A program made the position numbers and the translations under genes. This document shows, in pieces, positions 27,177-37,469 of a DNA stretch of 64,000 nt. Within the stretch, counting starts at the first letter, position 1; every line of letters starts with the position of its first letter. Below the pieces are notes generated by a model, which was not told where the DNA came from, searched no databases, and saw only the letters and a list, made by a program, of their open reading frames with translations. Origin of the DNA: RPQJ01 sp963696545 (GTDB lineage Bacteria > Pseudomonadota > Gammaproteobacteria > Steroidobacterales > Steroidobacteraceae); NCBI GenBank assembly GCA_963696545.1, contig CAVOKQ010000007.1, forward strand, positions 434,001-498,000. Reading direction: 5' to 3'.

Positions 27177-28253
27177 TTATCGCTTATCCCTCAATGACGC
27201 CGTGCCACCGTGGCGATCACGCCATTGTCTGGGGCTCGCCCCTGCCCAGTTGCGGAAGGCTCTCGAAAAGACGTTCGGGTCTGAATAGTGCAGTGCGGCC
27301 GCAATCTCCATGACTGGCAGTGCGGTGTCCCGCAGCAGCTGCCGCGCCAGTCCGAAGCGCGCCTGATCGGCCAGCTTCTGCAGATGCGTTCCGTCCGCAT
27401 GGAGCCGCTTTCTCAGGGTTCGCTGGTGAATGCCAAAGAAACGCGCCACGTCGTCCGCCGAGGTGGCGCCGTTCAGCACGAATCGTGGCAGCGCGCATTC
27501 GACCTGCTCCGCGAAGGTCATTGCGGCGTGCTCTTCCGCGCGCGCAATGGCACGGGTCAGCTTGCGGCGCAGTGCGGGGTCGGTGCCGGCGATCGGTTGC
27601 TCGAGCCACGACGCTGCGAAGACGACACCGCAGGCTTCGGCATCGAACCGGAGCCTGGTCCGGAACACGCGACGGAAAGCTGCCGAATCCGTCGGCCGCG
27701 AGTGTGAAAACTGGACGCATGTCGGCAACCACGACGGGCCGCAGAGTTCCTGCAGCGACCGGTAGCCGATCGCGATGGCAGCGTCGTAGATCTGTGCCCT
27801 TGATGAGGCGCCTTGTCCATATGCCGAGTAGCCAAGGAGCACGCTCGACGGCGCGAGTTCCAGCAGGACCGGGACGGCGCCGCGGTCATGCAGGTGAAGG
27901 TGCAGCAGCAACGCCCGCAGGGCTTCGCCGACGGTGGCCGAGTTTCGCATCAAGTGTCCGATCGCACCGAGCGCCTGGAGGCGAAAGCGCTCGCCGACCA
28001 GGAGGCCGAAGTGCCCGCATCCTGTCATGTCCGCGCACACGGACAGGAGGCGGGCGAGGTCCTCGAACGGGATGCGACTTTCCGGATCCCTGAACAGCCG
28101 CAGATCCATTCCGGCGCGGGCGAACGCGCGGCGGGGCGCGCCCCCGAGTTCCGTCAGCACATCGGGGATGGCCATCAGGGGGCCGACCCGGACGTCGCCG
28201 GCCATGCTGGAAAGCAGTGGCGACGGCGGTCTGCGCGCCGGATGCCTAGCCAC
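27177..28253 (-). CDS. AraC-family transcriptional regulator
   Basis: The protein has up to 358 residues. The N-terminal ligand domain is of the OruR/ArgR-like type (GLLVGERFRLQALGAIGHLMRNSATVGEAL), and the C-terminal part is an AraC helix-turn-helix (VARFFGIHQRTLRKRLHADGTHL, then ARFGLARQLLRDTALPVMEIAAALHYSDPNVFSRAFRNWAG). The start is uncertain: in-frame ATGs at 28205 and 28175 would give a more usual N-terminus. It is divergent from the DUF1254 gene and may control it, which is inferred from position. Confidence 0.87.
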   Translation of the reverse strand: MARHPARRPPSPLLSSMAGDVRVGPLMAIPDVLTELGGAPRRAFARAGMDLRLFRDPESRIPFEDLARLLSVCADMTGCGHFGLLVGERFRLQALGAIGHLMRNSATVGEALRALLLHLHLHDRGAVPVLLELAPSSVLLGYSAYGQGASSRAQIYDAAIAIGYRSLQELCGPSWLPTCVQFSHSRPTDSAAFRRVFRTRLRFDAEACGVVFAASWLEQPIAGTDPALRRKLTRAIARAEEHAAMTFAEQVECALPRFVLNGATSADDVARFFGIHQRTLRKRLHADGTHLQKLADQARFGLARQLLRDTALPVMEIAAALHYSDPNVFSRAFRNWAGASPRQWRDRHGGTASLRDKR

Positions 28254-28360
28254 CTCTTGTCCCTCGCAATTGCGCTCGCTCCATCAGACCCCTCGGCTCC
28301 CGTGCGTTGGTCCCTGCGACTCAGGAAGTCCGCGTGCAAACGCTAGTTGCTGTGGGCCGT

Positions 28361-28377
28361 TTTTGCAAGGTTTTGCA
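28361..28377. promoter_or_regulatory. Direct repeat in the araC-type/DUF1254 intergenic region
   Basis: Two copies of TTTTGCA lie exactly 10 bases apart, one helical turn, in the 185-base divergent region. Nearby, CTAGTTGCT and GTTGCTAG form a second repeated pair (about 28342-28350 and 28387-28394). Same-face repeats fit an activator site, but binding by the neighbouring regulator is only inferred. Confidence 0.35.
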
Positions 28378-28438
28378 TCTCCTGAGTTGCTAGTCTTCCC
28401 CTCGATTCCAGCCTCGCCGAACCGCTCAGGAGAGCGCA

Positions 28439-29974
28439 ATGCCCAGATCCCGTATCGCCGGCGCGTTCGCGACCGCGCTGTTCCTGTCCGTAGTCCTCGG
28501 TTCCGTCAGCGCGCAGTCCCTGACCGGCGCGCAAGCCTCGCCGGCGTACAAGTACTCGACTCCGATCGCACCCGGCGTCGCCGTGCCGGACAGGCTCGAA
28601 AGCTCTATCGGCACCCTGAACCTGCACTACGGCTATCCCGAAGCCGGCACCGTCGAGAAGATCTACGACAACCTCGATCGGTCACGCGCGCTGCAGGCCT
28701 ACCTGATGGCGATACCGATCGTGAACCAGGCCGGAATGCGTGACTCGATCCGCAAGTTCGGGCCGGACAACCAGACCGACGTCATCTGGGAAGACCTAGT
28801 CGACGCGAGGACGGTGGAACTGACGGCGAACGACAACACGATCTACAACTTCATCTGGCTGGACACGAAAAAGGGCCCGGTGGTGCTCGAGATTCCTCCC
28901 GAGGTCCTGGGCGGCATCAATGACTTCTGGTATCGCTGGGTCGCGGATGTGGGCATCACCGGCGAAGATCGGGGCAAAGGTGGCAAGTACCTCGTGCTGC
29001 CGCCCGGATACCAGGGTGACATCCCGACGGGCTACGTCGTGGTGAAGCCAAGCACGTATGGCAACTGGCTGTTCTTCCGTGCCTTCCTCGTCGATGGCTC
29101 CACCAAGCCCGGCGTCGAGTCGGTGAAGAAGCACCTGAAGATCTACCAGTTGTCGGACGCGGCCAATCCGCCGCCGATGAAGTTTGCAAATGGTTCCGGA
29201 GTCCCCGCGAACTTCGTCGCGCCCGGCGACTACGGGTTCTGGGAGCTCCTGAACAAGGTCATCCAGGAAGAGCCGCCGGAAGGAAGCGATCCGACGATGC
29301 TCGGCCTCTTCGCCTCCGTCGGTATCGTCAAGGGGCAGCCGTTCAATCCCGACCAGCGCATGAAGAAGATCCTCGCGGACGCCGCGAACATCGGCGCCGT
29401 CACGGCGCGGACGATCGCCTTCAAGGTTCGCTCGAGCGACGCCTACTTCTACCCGAACAGCGCATGGCGCCTGCCGTTCTTCGGCGGCTACAAGTTCGAA
29501 AGCGCGCCCGGCGTGACGAACATGGACGGCTACATCCAGTACTATTATTTCGCCACCGGCGTCACGCCCGCGATGGAGATGAAGATGGTCGGCAAGGGAT
29601 CGCAGTATCCCTGGTCGGTTCAGGACGCCAATGGCAACCCATTCGATGGCGGCAAGTCGTACAAGATGCGCCTGCCGCCCAATGTCCCGGTGAAGGACTT
29701 CTGGTCCGTCATCGTGTATGACAACCAGACGCGGTCGATGGTCCAGACGGATCAGAAGTCACCGAGCGTCAGCAGCCAGAACAAGAACCTGAAGGTCAAT
29801 GCGGACGGCTCGGTGGACGTCTATTTCGGCCCGAAGGCCCCGGCCGGCTATGAAAACAACTGGGTACAGACCATTCCGGGCAAGGGCTGGTTTATGATCC
29901 TGCGTCTGTACGGCCCGCTCGAGCCGTGGTTCGACAAGACGTGGCGCCCAGGTGAGATCGAACTGCAACGCTGA
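28439..29974 (+). CDS. DUF1254/DUF1214 domain protein, exported
   Basis: The protein has 511 residues and a signal peptide (AGAFATALFLSVVLGSVSAQ). The DUF1254 part lies at about 60-220 (LQAYLMAIPIVNQAGM, NDNTIYNFIWLDTKKGPVVLEIPP). The DUF1214 part is C-terminal (AWRLPFFGGYKFES, FWSVIVYDNQTRSMVQTDQK, NWVQTIPGKGWFMILRLYGPLEPWFDKTW). Its function is not established. A second family member sits in the integron at 54956-56446. It is probably regulated by the divergent AraC-type gene. Confidence 0.85.
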   Translation: MPRSRIAGAFATALFLSVVLGSVSAQSLTGAQASPAYKYSTPIAPGVAVPDRLESSIGTLNLHYGYPEAGTVEKIYDNLDRSRALQAYLMAIPIVNQAGMRDSIRKFGPDNQTDVIWEDLVDARTVELTANDNTIYNFIWLDTKKGPVVLEIPPEVLGGINDFWYRWVADVGITGEDRGKGGKYLVLPPGYQGDIPTGYVVVKPSTYGNWLFFRAFLVDGSTKPGVESVKKHLKIYQLSDAANPPPMKFANGSGVPANFVAPGDYGFWELLNKVIQEEPPEGSDPTMLGLFASVGIVKGQPFNPDQRMKKILADAANIGAVTARTIAFKVRSSDAYFYPNSAWRLPFFGGYKFESAPGVTNMDGYIQYYYFATGVTPAMEMKMVGKGSQYPWSVQDANGNPFDGGKSYKMRLPPNVPVKDFWSVIVYDNQTRSMVQTDQKSPSVSSQNKNLKVNADGSVDVYFGPKAPAGYENNWVQTIPGKGWFMILRLYGPLEPWFDKTWRPGEIELQR

Positions 29975-30022
29975 GCGGATCACGCAAACCTGCTCTCAGA
30001 GGGCCGGTGCGCCGGTGGCGTC

Positions 30023-30502
30023 GTGAGTTCACTTTCGCATGTGACGACGCTGGAAGAGGTGATCTGGGGCCTTGGGCTGACCGCGAGCACGATGATCATC
30101 CACGCGTTCGCGATGCCGATGACGATCGCCGTCTGCAGCGTCGCGCAGAAGCACCGCCCGAGCTGGCGCGGTTTCTTCGCCGGTGTCCGCGTGCTGCTGC
30201 TGGCAAGCGGCCTGATCGTCATCACGCACCTCGTCGAGGTCGCGGTGTGGGCCGCCTTCTTCCTGCTGCGCGATGCGTTCCCCACGAGGTCGGCGGCCTA
30301 CTACTACTCGCTGCTGCAATACACGACGGTGGGCAGCGACCTGACGCTGCCCGACCGCTGGCGCCTGCTCGGCGGCATGATTGCCATCGCCGGGGTCCTC
30401 GCATTTGCGTGGTCGACGGCGGTGCTGCTCGCGCTCGCACAGCGGCTCCAGGACGAACAGCTCAAGCGGATGTCGATCGACGAGCCAGTCGACCTGGAAT
30501 GA
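30023..30502 (+). CDS. Small membrane protein with ion-channel-like pore segment
   Basis: The protein has 159 residues (GTG start) and three clear hydrophobic spans. A re-entrant-like segment, YYYSLLQYTTVGSDLTLPDRWRL, lies between the last two. It resembles the pore and selectivity filter of two-helix potassium channels (TVGYG), with SD in place of YG. A membrane channel role is plausible, but the filter is atypical. It lies between the DUF1254 gene and the convergent acyl-CoA dehydrogenase gene. Confidence 0.6.
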   Translation: MSSLSHVTTLEEVIWGLGLTASTMIIHAFAMPMTIAVCSVAQKHRPSWRGFFAGVRVLLLASGLIVITHLVEVAVWAAFFLLRDAFPTRSAAYYYSLLQYTTVGSDLTLPDRWRLLGGMIAIAGVLAFAWSTAVLLALAQRLQDEQLKRMSIDEPVDLE

Positions 30503-30517
30503 CGGCGGCAGCCCGGG

Positions 30518-32200
30518 TCACTGCATCAGCAACCGGTCGAGCTCCGGATCCATCTCCTGCATCAGGTCCACCGGCAGCCGCGAGTACCGCAGCGCCGCGG
30601 CATACCCGCGCCGGTCGCCGCCGTGATCGAGCATCCACTGTGCATGCTCACAGAGCAGTGCGAGCTGCAGCGAACGCGCCAGCGTCAGTGCCAGCCGCCG
30701 GGCTCCGGCCTGCAGGTACTCCCGGTCCTGCCCTGACTCGAGCCACAGCGCGGCCCGCTCGAGCGCGGCGATCGCCTGCAGCGCGGCCGCGGCGAGCCGC
30801 GGCTCGCTGATCCCGCGCATGCACGACGATGCCCGGCCGATCAGTGCCGCAAGGCCGGCATTGAGATCGGAGCGCAGCAGCGCGTCGAGTGACAGCACGT
30901 TCGTCGTGCCTTCCCAGATCGGCAGCACCTGCGCGTCACGCAGCAGCGCCGGCAGTCCCGTGTCCTCGACGTAGCCCGCGCCGCCGAAACTCTCGACGAC
31001 CTCGCTGACGACGGCCACGGCCTGCTTGCCGGTCACGAGCTTCGTCAGCGGCGTGATCAGCCGCAGCAGCGCACGCTGCTCATCGTCGATCTCGCCGCGC
31101 TCGTGCCGGCCATTGAGCTCGACCAGCAGGAACGTCATCAGGAACGCGCCCCACGTCTCCGCCTCGAGCGCTGCAAGCGTGTCGACGTGCAGCGGCTGCC
31201 GGGCGAGCGGCTGGCCGAACGCCTCGCGACGGGCCGCATAGGACCGCGCCAGTGCCAGCCCGCGGCGCATCGATGCAACCGCGCACACGCTGTTCCACAT
31301 CCGCGTGACCATCAGCATCGGCTCGATCGCACGCGTGCCGTTGAACGGCTGCGCTACGAGTTCCGCACGCGCCCCTTCGAGCATCAGCTCCGCGGTCGGA
31401 ACCTTGCGCGTGCCGAGCTTGTCCTTCAGCCGATCGACGCGCAGACCGTTCAGGCGTCCCTCTGCGTCCCGGACCTCGACGTAGAACATCGCGAGACCCT
31501 TGCCACCCGGCGCGTTGCCCTCGGGTCGCGCCAGCGTCAGCGCCATCTGCGACGCGATCGCCGACGTGAACCACTTGCGACCATAGAGCCGCCAGCCGTC
31601 GCCGTCCTGCACGGCACGCGTCTGCGAGCGACCCACGTCCGAACCGCCCGTCGTCTCGGTCATCCACTGCCCGCTGGTCCAGAAAAACGCAGGATCGCGC
31701 GCCGTGAGCCTCGGGAGTGCTCGCTCGACCAGGCGCTGGTTGCCGGACTCGATCAGCGAACGCGCAGCCCCGTCCGTCATCGCGAGCGGGCAGCTATAGA
31801 CATCCGAAGAGGGATGCAGCAGATAAACCTTGGCGAATTGCGCGATGCGGGCGTGCCGGCCGTGGGCAGGCTCATAGCCCGTGGCGACGAGGCCGTGCTT
31901 GACGGTCAGCCGCTCGGCTTCCTGCCAAACGGGTGTCACCTCGAGCTCGTCCACGCGATTACCCCACGCATCCCACTGCTTCAGCCGCGGCTCGTTCAGC
32001 CGGTCGGCGAGCTGCAAGCGATACAGCGGACCGCCCGAGATGGCACCGAGCTCGTCGAGCTCCGGCTCCAGATCGCGCAGCGAATCGGCCGAGAGAGTCC
32101 GGCGCAGCCACGAGACGAGCAGCGGATCGTCGCGGTACTGGTTGCCGAGCTCGGGCGCCGACTGGGTGAAGAGCGCCTGCTGCCACTGCGGATCGATCAT
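30518..32200 (-). CDS. Acyl-CoA dehydrogenase family protein (AidB-like)
   Basis: The flavoprotein has 560 residues and the long-chain/AidB-like architecture. It has a specific N-terminal extension (LGNQYRDDPLLVSWLRRTL), CPLAMTDGAARSLIESGN, the FAD-binding WMTETTGGSDVGRSQT, the LYGRKWFTSAIASQMALTLARPEG strand region, and a C-terminal helical domain with SFGGAGYVEDTGLPALLRDAQVLPIWEGTTNVLSLDAL. AidB homologues act in the alkylation response or on unusual acyl-CoAs; the role here is unknown. The ATG overlaps the ubiI stop (TGATG). Confidence 0.88.
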   Translation of the reverse strand: MIDPQWQQALFTQSAPELGNQYRDDPLLVSWLRRTLSADSLRDLEPELDELGAISGGPLYRLQLADRLNEPRLKQWDAWGNRVDELEVTPVWQEAERLTVKHGLVATGYEPAHGRHARIAQFAKVYLLHPSSDVYSCPLAMTDGAARSLIESGNQRLVERALPRLTARDPAFFWTSGQWMTETTGGSDVGRSQTRAVQDGDGWRLYGRKWFTSAIASQMALTLARPEGNAPGGKGLAMFYVEVRDAEGRLNGLRVDRLKDKLGTRKVPTAELMLEGARAELVAQPFNGTRAIEPMLMVTRMWNSVCAVASMRRGLALARSYAARREAFGQPLARQPLHVDTLAALEAETWGAFLMTFLLVELNGRHERGEIDDEQRALLRLITPLTKLVTGKQAVAVVSEVVESFGGAGYVEDTGLPALLRDAQVLPIWEGTTNVLSLDALLRSDLNAGLAALIGRASSCMRGISEPRLAAAALQAIAALERAALWLESGQDREYLQAGARRLALTLARSLQLALLCEHAQWMLDHGGDRRGYAAALRYSRLPVDLMQEMDPELDRLLMQ

Positions 32201-33444
32201 CAGCTGACCCCCGGTCGGGAAACGATGGCCGGCAGGTCGCCGGCGAGGCCGAGCGCCCGCTGCACGAGCGCACGCCTGGCGAAGGGTTGCGAGGCGACGA
32301 CCGCAAGGCCGAAGCGTCGCACCGCCGAAATGCCGACACTCCTTTCGCCGAACAGCCGGTTCAGCGTGTCCGTGGTGCCGAGCAGCAGGGCGTTCTCGCT
32401 GCGCCGCCAGCGGGCATAGCGGCGCAGCACACGCAGGCTCGTCGGATCGTCGCCGTTTTCGACGGCACGCGCGATAACCTCGGCGAGCGATGCGCAGTCG
32501 AGGAACCCGAGGTTCACTCCCTGCCCCGCCAGCGGGTGGATCGTGTGTGCCGCGTCGCCGACCAGGACCAGGCGATGGCGCGAATACTCGCGCGCGTGCC
32601 AAAGGGCCAGCGGGAAACCGGCGCGGCCGCTGTCGAGCGTCACCTCGCCGAGTACGCGCGCACTCGCCTCGGTCACGCGGCGACTGAATTCGGCGGGCTC
32701 CGCGGCCTGCAACGCAGCGGCCTCTTCCGGCGTGGTCGTCCACACCAGCGACACCCGACCATCCGCAAGCGGCAGGAACGCGATCGGGCCGTCCGGCAGG
32801 AAGCGCTGCCAGGCCGTGTGCGCATGAGGCCGCTCGGTGCGCAGGTGCGCCACGACGGCCGTCTGGCCATAAGCCCAGCCCGCGCGCGAGATGCCGCAGA
32901 GTTCGCGCGTCCGTGACTGGCCGCCATCCGCGCCGATCACCAGGCCGCAGGTGAGCCGGCGGCCATCGGTCAGCACGACCGTCGCGGCGTCGGCATCGAA
33001 CTCGAGCGCCTCGAGCCCGGCGCGCAGCATCGTCACGCCCTCGAGCTCCGGCGACTCGAGCAGCTCCCACTGCACGCGCAGGTTCTCCACGATGTGCCCG
33101 AGGTTCGGCTCGCCGGTTTCGGCCGCAGAGAATCGCAGCGCGTCGCGTGCGTCCGGCGAACTGGCGGCATCCCAGACGACCATCTCCGAATACGGGCAGG
33201 CGTGCTCACGGATCGCCGGCCACGCGCCCGCGGCCGCAAGGATCCGCTCCGATGCGCGCGACAGGGCCGACACGCGCAGGTCCAGCGAGCGGTCGTCCGG
33301 AGGACGGGGCACCGCCGGCTCGACGATTGCGATGCGCCAGTCCGCGAGGCGCTGTTCGCGCTCGAGCAGTGCCGCGGCACAGAGCCCGACCATGCCGCCG
33401 CCGATGATCACGGCGTCGAAGTCGTGCCGGCGAGTCGCGCTCAT
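32200..33444 (-). CDS. ubiI: FAD-dependent ubiquinone hydroxylase (UbiI/VisC type)
   Basis: The flavin monooxygenase has 414 residues. It has the N-terminal Rossmann motif DAVIIGGGMVGLCAAALLE, the LRVSALSRASERIL segment, the YGQTAVVAHL and FLPDGPIAFLPL blocks, and the FAD motif LVGDAAHTIHPLAGQGVNLGFLD. These are shared by UbiF/UbiH/UbiI enzymes that hydroxylate the ubiquinone ring. The assignment to the C5 hydroxylase rests on its position next to ubiH. The start overlaps the ubiH stop by 4 bases. Confidence 0.85.
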   Translation of the reverse strand: MSATRRHDFDAVIIGGGMVGLCAAALLEREQRLADWRIAIVEPAVPRPPDDRSLDLRVSALSRASERILAAAGAWPAIREHACPYSEMVVWDAASSPDARDALRFSAAETGEPNLGHIVENLRVQWELLESPELEGVTMLRAGLEALEFDADAATVVLTDGRRLTCGLVIGADGGQSRTRELCGISRAGWAYGQTAVVAHLRTERPHAHTAWQRFLPDGPIAFLPLADGRVSLVWTTTPEEAAALQAAEPAEFSRRVTEASARVLGEVTLDSGRAGFPLALWHAREYSRHRLVLVGDAAHTIHPLAGQGVNLGFLDCASLAEVIARAVENGDDPTSLRVLRRYARWRRSENALLLGTTDTLNRLFGERSVGISAVRRFGLAVVASQPFARRALVQRALGLAGDLPAIVSRPGVS

Positions 33445-34703
33445 CGTCCACCTCCTGCGAGCGGCACACCGCGCGCGAGCTTCGGGACGCGACCGGCCGC
33501 ACCCACGCTCAACCGCGACATCGCGGCCTTCGCAGGCGGGAACGAATCGAACGCCAGCAGTCCGACACTGCGCAGCCCCCTCATCGCTCCGAGCGGCGTG
33601 GCGAAGAGGCGTACCAGCCCGTCCGTGAACGCGACGATCCGGCGCCGGTCCTCGTCACGCCAGTCCGCATAGGATCGCAGCAGCTTTTCGTCCCCGATGT
33701 CGGTCTGCCCGGACGAAAGCGCGTCGGCGATCACCTCCGCGAGGCTCGCCGCATCGCGCAGACCGAGGTTGAACCCCTGTCCCGCGATCGGGTGCAGCGC
33801 CTGTGCCGCGTTACCGACGATGGCGAGGCGCGGGGCCACGTGCCTTTCCGCACGCGAGAGCGCCAGCTCATACGAGTGTCGCGCGCCGACGCGCAGCAGC
33901 CGCCCGAGTCGAAAACCGAACGCCGTTTGCAGCTCCGCCAGGAACTCGGCGTCGGGCAGCGTGAGCAGACGCGCCGCCGCCTCCGGATGCCTCGTCCAGA
34001 CCAGGCCGCACCTGCCGTCGGACAGCGGCAACATGGCGATCGGTCCTTCCGGCGTGAACCGCTCGTAGGCGACGTGGTCGTGGAAGCGCTGCGTGGTGAG
34101 CGTCGCGATGATCGCCGTCTGGCCGTACTGCCAGTGCTCGGCCGGGATGCCCGCCTGCTCGCGGATGATCGAGCGTGCTCCGTCCGCGGCCACGACCAGT
34201 CGCGCCCCGATCTCCAGCACCTCGCCGCCCCGTTCGATCGTGAGCGTGCGGCGGTCCGCTGCGAGCTCGGTCCCCGTCACCTTGGCAGGGGCAAACGTCT
34301 CGACGCCCGTCACGCGTCGCAGTCCCTCCCACAGGCCCGCGCCGATGACGCGGTTCGGCAGCACGTATCCGAGCGCCTCGAGGCCCTGCTCCTCCGCATC
34401 GATGCGGGCGACGCCGAATCGACCCTGTTCGGAGATGTGGATGCGGCGAATCGCAGTCGCCTCGCGCTGCATGTGGCGCCAGACGTCCAGGCTCCGGAAC
34501 ACCCGCACGGTGCCGTTCGCGAGCGCTGTCGTGCGCTCATCGAAGCTCGGGTGCTCGCCGCGGCCGGCGGCCGGCGCGACTGCCTCGACGAGGGCGATCC
34601 TGAGGCCAAGCGGCGCGAGCGCCAGCGCCAGCGACGCTCCGACGAGCCCGCCACCAGCGATGGCCAGGTCGAAGTCGCCCGGGATTCGCGTCTCGACCGT
34701 CAT
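33441..34703 (-). CDS. ubiH: 2-octaprenyl-6-methoxyphenol hydroxylase
   Basis: The protein has 420 residues. LAIAGGGLVGASLALALAPLGL at the start binds FAD, followed by SFDERTTALANGT. The UbiH-specific motif IVGNAAQALHPIAGQGFNLGLRD (Gly-Asn-Ala-Ala-Gln) separates it from UbiI and UbiF. It lies in the order ygfB-pepP-ubiH-ubiI on the minus strand, which is conserved in gammaproteobacteria. Confidence 0.95.
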   Translation of the reverse strand: MTVETRIPGDFDLAIAGGGLVGASLALALAPLGLRIALVEAVAPAAGRGEHPSFDERTTALANGTVRVFRSLDVWRHMQREATAIRRIHISEQGRFGVARIDAEEQGLEALGYVLPNRVIGAGLWEGLRRVTGVETFAPAKVTGTELAADRRTLTIERGGEVLEIGARLVVAADGARSIIREQAGIPAEHWQYGQTAIIATLTTQRFHDHVAYERFTPEGPIAMLPLSDGRCGLVWTRHPEAAARLLTLPDAEFLAELQTAFGFRLGRLLRVGARHSYELALSRAERHVAPRLAIVGNAAQALHPIAGQGFNLGLRDAASLAEVIADALSSGQTDIGDEKLLRSYADWRDEDRRRIVAFTDGLVRLFATPLGAMRGLRSVGLLAFDSFPPAKAAMSRLSVGAAGRVPKLARGVPLAGGGR

Positions 34704-34719
34704 CCGGCGCTGGTCATCG

Positions 34720-36030
<1,311 letters not shown>

Positions 36031-36037
36031 GGTCCTG

Positions 36038-36589
36038 TCAGTGGTCGGCGCGCAGGGCGGGCTGCCCCGCGCGAAGGGCGGCGAGTTCATCGAATACCAG
36101 TTGCACGCCGACGCGAAGGAACTCGACCAGCTCCGCGTAGGCCTCTTCCTCGACTTCCAGCGCCTCGGTGCCGACGTCCCCGGCGTGCGACATCTGCGCG
36201 AAATCGGCCAGCACCTCGGCGACGCCCTCGGGCAGCGCCGCACGGTTCGCGGTGCCGGCCGCACCGAACCCGTACAGGAATCCCTGGCACCATGCGCCCA
36301 GCGCCTCGACCCGGGCGTCGAGCGCGTGCTCGTCATCGGGCAGCAACGGCTGGAAATCCATCTGCTCGCCGGCGAGCGCGGCGATGGTCGACTCGCGCAG
36401 GCTGGCGAACGCGCCGCCGTCGCGGACCGCCCCGTCCGGCAGGATCTCGTCGATCCATTCCACGAGGCCGTAGTCCCGGCGCGCGCAGAGCGCCCCGCAG
36501 AGGCACCCGTGCGCCTCGGCCGCATGCACCGTGGAACCGGCGGCCGCGAGCGCCCGGGCCACGTCGTCGAAAGCGACCGCTTCACTCAT
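36038..36589 (-). CDS. ygfB: UPF0149 (YgfB) family protein
   Basis: The protein has 183 residues. AAEAHGCLCGALCARRDYGL is near the N-terminus, and LGAWCQGFLYGFGAAG is the family's central motif, followed by an acidic VGTEALEVEEEAYAELVEFLRVGVQLVFDEL. Some family members modulate DNA-binding regulators. The ATG at 36589 (MSEAVAFDDV) is preferred to one eight codons upstream. It stands first in the ygfB-pepP-ubiH-ubiI order and diverges from the zapB-like/zapA pair. Confidence 0.9.
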   Translation of the reverse strand: MSEAVAFDDVARALAAAGSTVHAAEAHGCLCGALCARRDYGLVEWIDEILPDGAVRDGGAFASLRESTIAALAGEQMDFQPLLPDDEHALDARVEALGAWCQGFLYGFGAAGTANRAALPEGVAEVLADFAQMSHAGDVGTEALEVEEEAYAELVEFLRVGVQLVFDELAALRAGQPALRADH

Positions 36590-36668
36590 TGGAATTATCG
36601 TAACATCGCGCACCCGATCGCCGCCGGTTCAATTGATTCCCCTGGGGGGCGGCTCTATAGTTCCACGC

Positions 36669-36902
36669 ATGACTGAAACCGCCGCAAGGTCCGCCGTGGA
36701 CGCCGAGCTGCGCCGCCTCGAACGCCGGGTCGACGAACTCGTCGCCACGATCGGGCAGCTGAAGGAGGAAAACCGTGCACTCCGCCAGCGCCAGGACACG
36801 CTGATGTCGGAGCGTGCCAACCTGCTGCAGAAGAACGAGCAGGTGCGGGCACGCGTCGAGGCGATGATCGGCCGCCTGAAGGCCATGGAGCAGGGAACAT
36901 GA
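36669..36902 (+). CDS. TIGR02449 family small coiled-coil protein
   Basis: This 77-residue protein is almost entirely one coiled coil with a regular heptad (LRRLERRVDELVATIGQLKEEN, then RQRQDTLMSERANLLQKNEQV). It is the usual neighbour just upstream of zapA in many gammaproteobacteria and is thought to be division-associated. The stop overlaps the zapA start (ATGA). Confidence 0.85.
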   Translation: MTETAARSAVDAELRRLERRVDELVATIGQLKEENRALRQRQDTLMSERANLLQKNEQVRARVEAMIGRLKAMEQGT

Positions 36903-37216
36903 GCGAAGACCGCGTCTCTCGCGTGAGCGTGCGGCTGCTCGACCGCGAGTACCAGGTGGCCTGCCCTGCCGAGGAGCGCGCGGACCTGCTCGACTCCGCC
37001 GAGTACCTCGATTCGAAGATGCGCGAGGTGCGGGACTCCGGAAAAGTGGTCGGGCTCGACCGCATCGCGGTGATCTCGGCGCTGAACCTCGCGAACGAGC
37101 TGATCAAGCTGCGCAAGCACGGCACGGCGCTCGACGGCGACGTCGGCGCGCGATTGCAGAAGCTGCGCGAGCGGGTCGAGGCCGCGCTCGAGCGCGGCCA
37201 GCAGATGGAACTCTGA
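36899..37216 (+). CDS. zapA: Cell division protein ZapA
   Basis: ZapA (105 residues) cross-links FtsZ protofilaments at mid-cell. It has VSVRLLDREYQVACPAEERADLLDSAEYLDSKMREVR and then IAVISALNLANELIKLRK, followed by the C-terminal coiled coil. The stop overlaps a perfect 9-bp hairpin (37216-37237) that has no T run. It is followed by 6S RNA and fau, the conserved gammaproteobacterial order. Confidence 0.95.
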   Translation: MSEDRVSRVSVRLLDREYQVACPAEERADLLDSAEYLDSKMREVRDSGKVVGLDRIAVISALNLANELIKLRKHGTALDGDVGARLQKLRERVEAALERGQQMEL

Positions 37217-37243
37217 GCAGCGGGACAGCCCGCTGCTTGACGA

Positions 37244-37441
37244 TTTGGCGCCGCCTGCGGTGTTCGACACGGTCCGGGTTACCTCTCGACCGTAAGTTAA
37301 AACGCCCAGGGGAATCGGCCAGCCGGCACCGTTGTGCAAGTCCGCCTTCGAGCGGGAAGCCTGAGGTGCTGTGGTCCTCCCCGCCTATTGCTCCATGTCG
37401 AGAGCAATGGTCCGTGACGGCACAGGCGGGTGGCGCCATCC
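37244..37441 (+). ncRNA. ssrS: 6S RNA (ssrS)
   Basis: The 253-base gap between zapA and fau holds a long-range closing stem: TTGGCGCCGCCTGCGG at 37245-37260 pairs with CAGGCGGGTGGCGCC at 37423-37437. Inside are GTGTTCG near the 5' arm, a central region with AGTTAAAACGCCC, and further paired arms, which fits the rod with a central open bubble of 6S RNA. 6S RNA binds RNA polymerase-sigma70 and lies at this locus in gammaproteobacteria. The exact ends are estimated. Confidence 0.88.
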
Positions 37442-37469
37442 CCTTTCCCGATCCTTAGCGACCGGACGC

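Noticed and set aside
37216..37237. Perfect 9-bp hairpin at the zapA stop as a terminator
   Set aside because: There is no T run after the stem (TTGACGATTTGG follows). It may stabilise the mRNA end, but termination is not supported.
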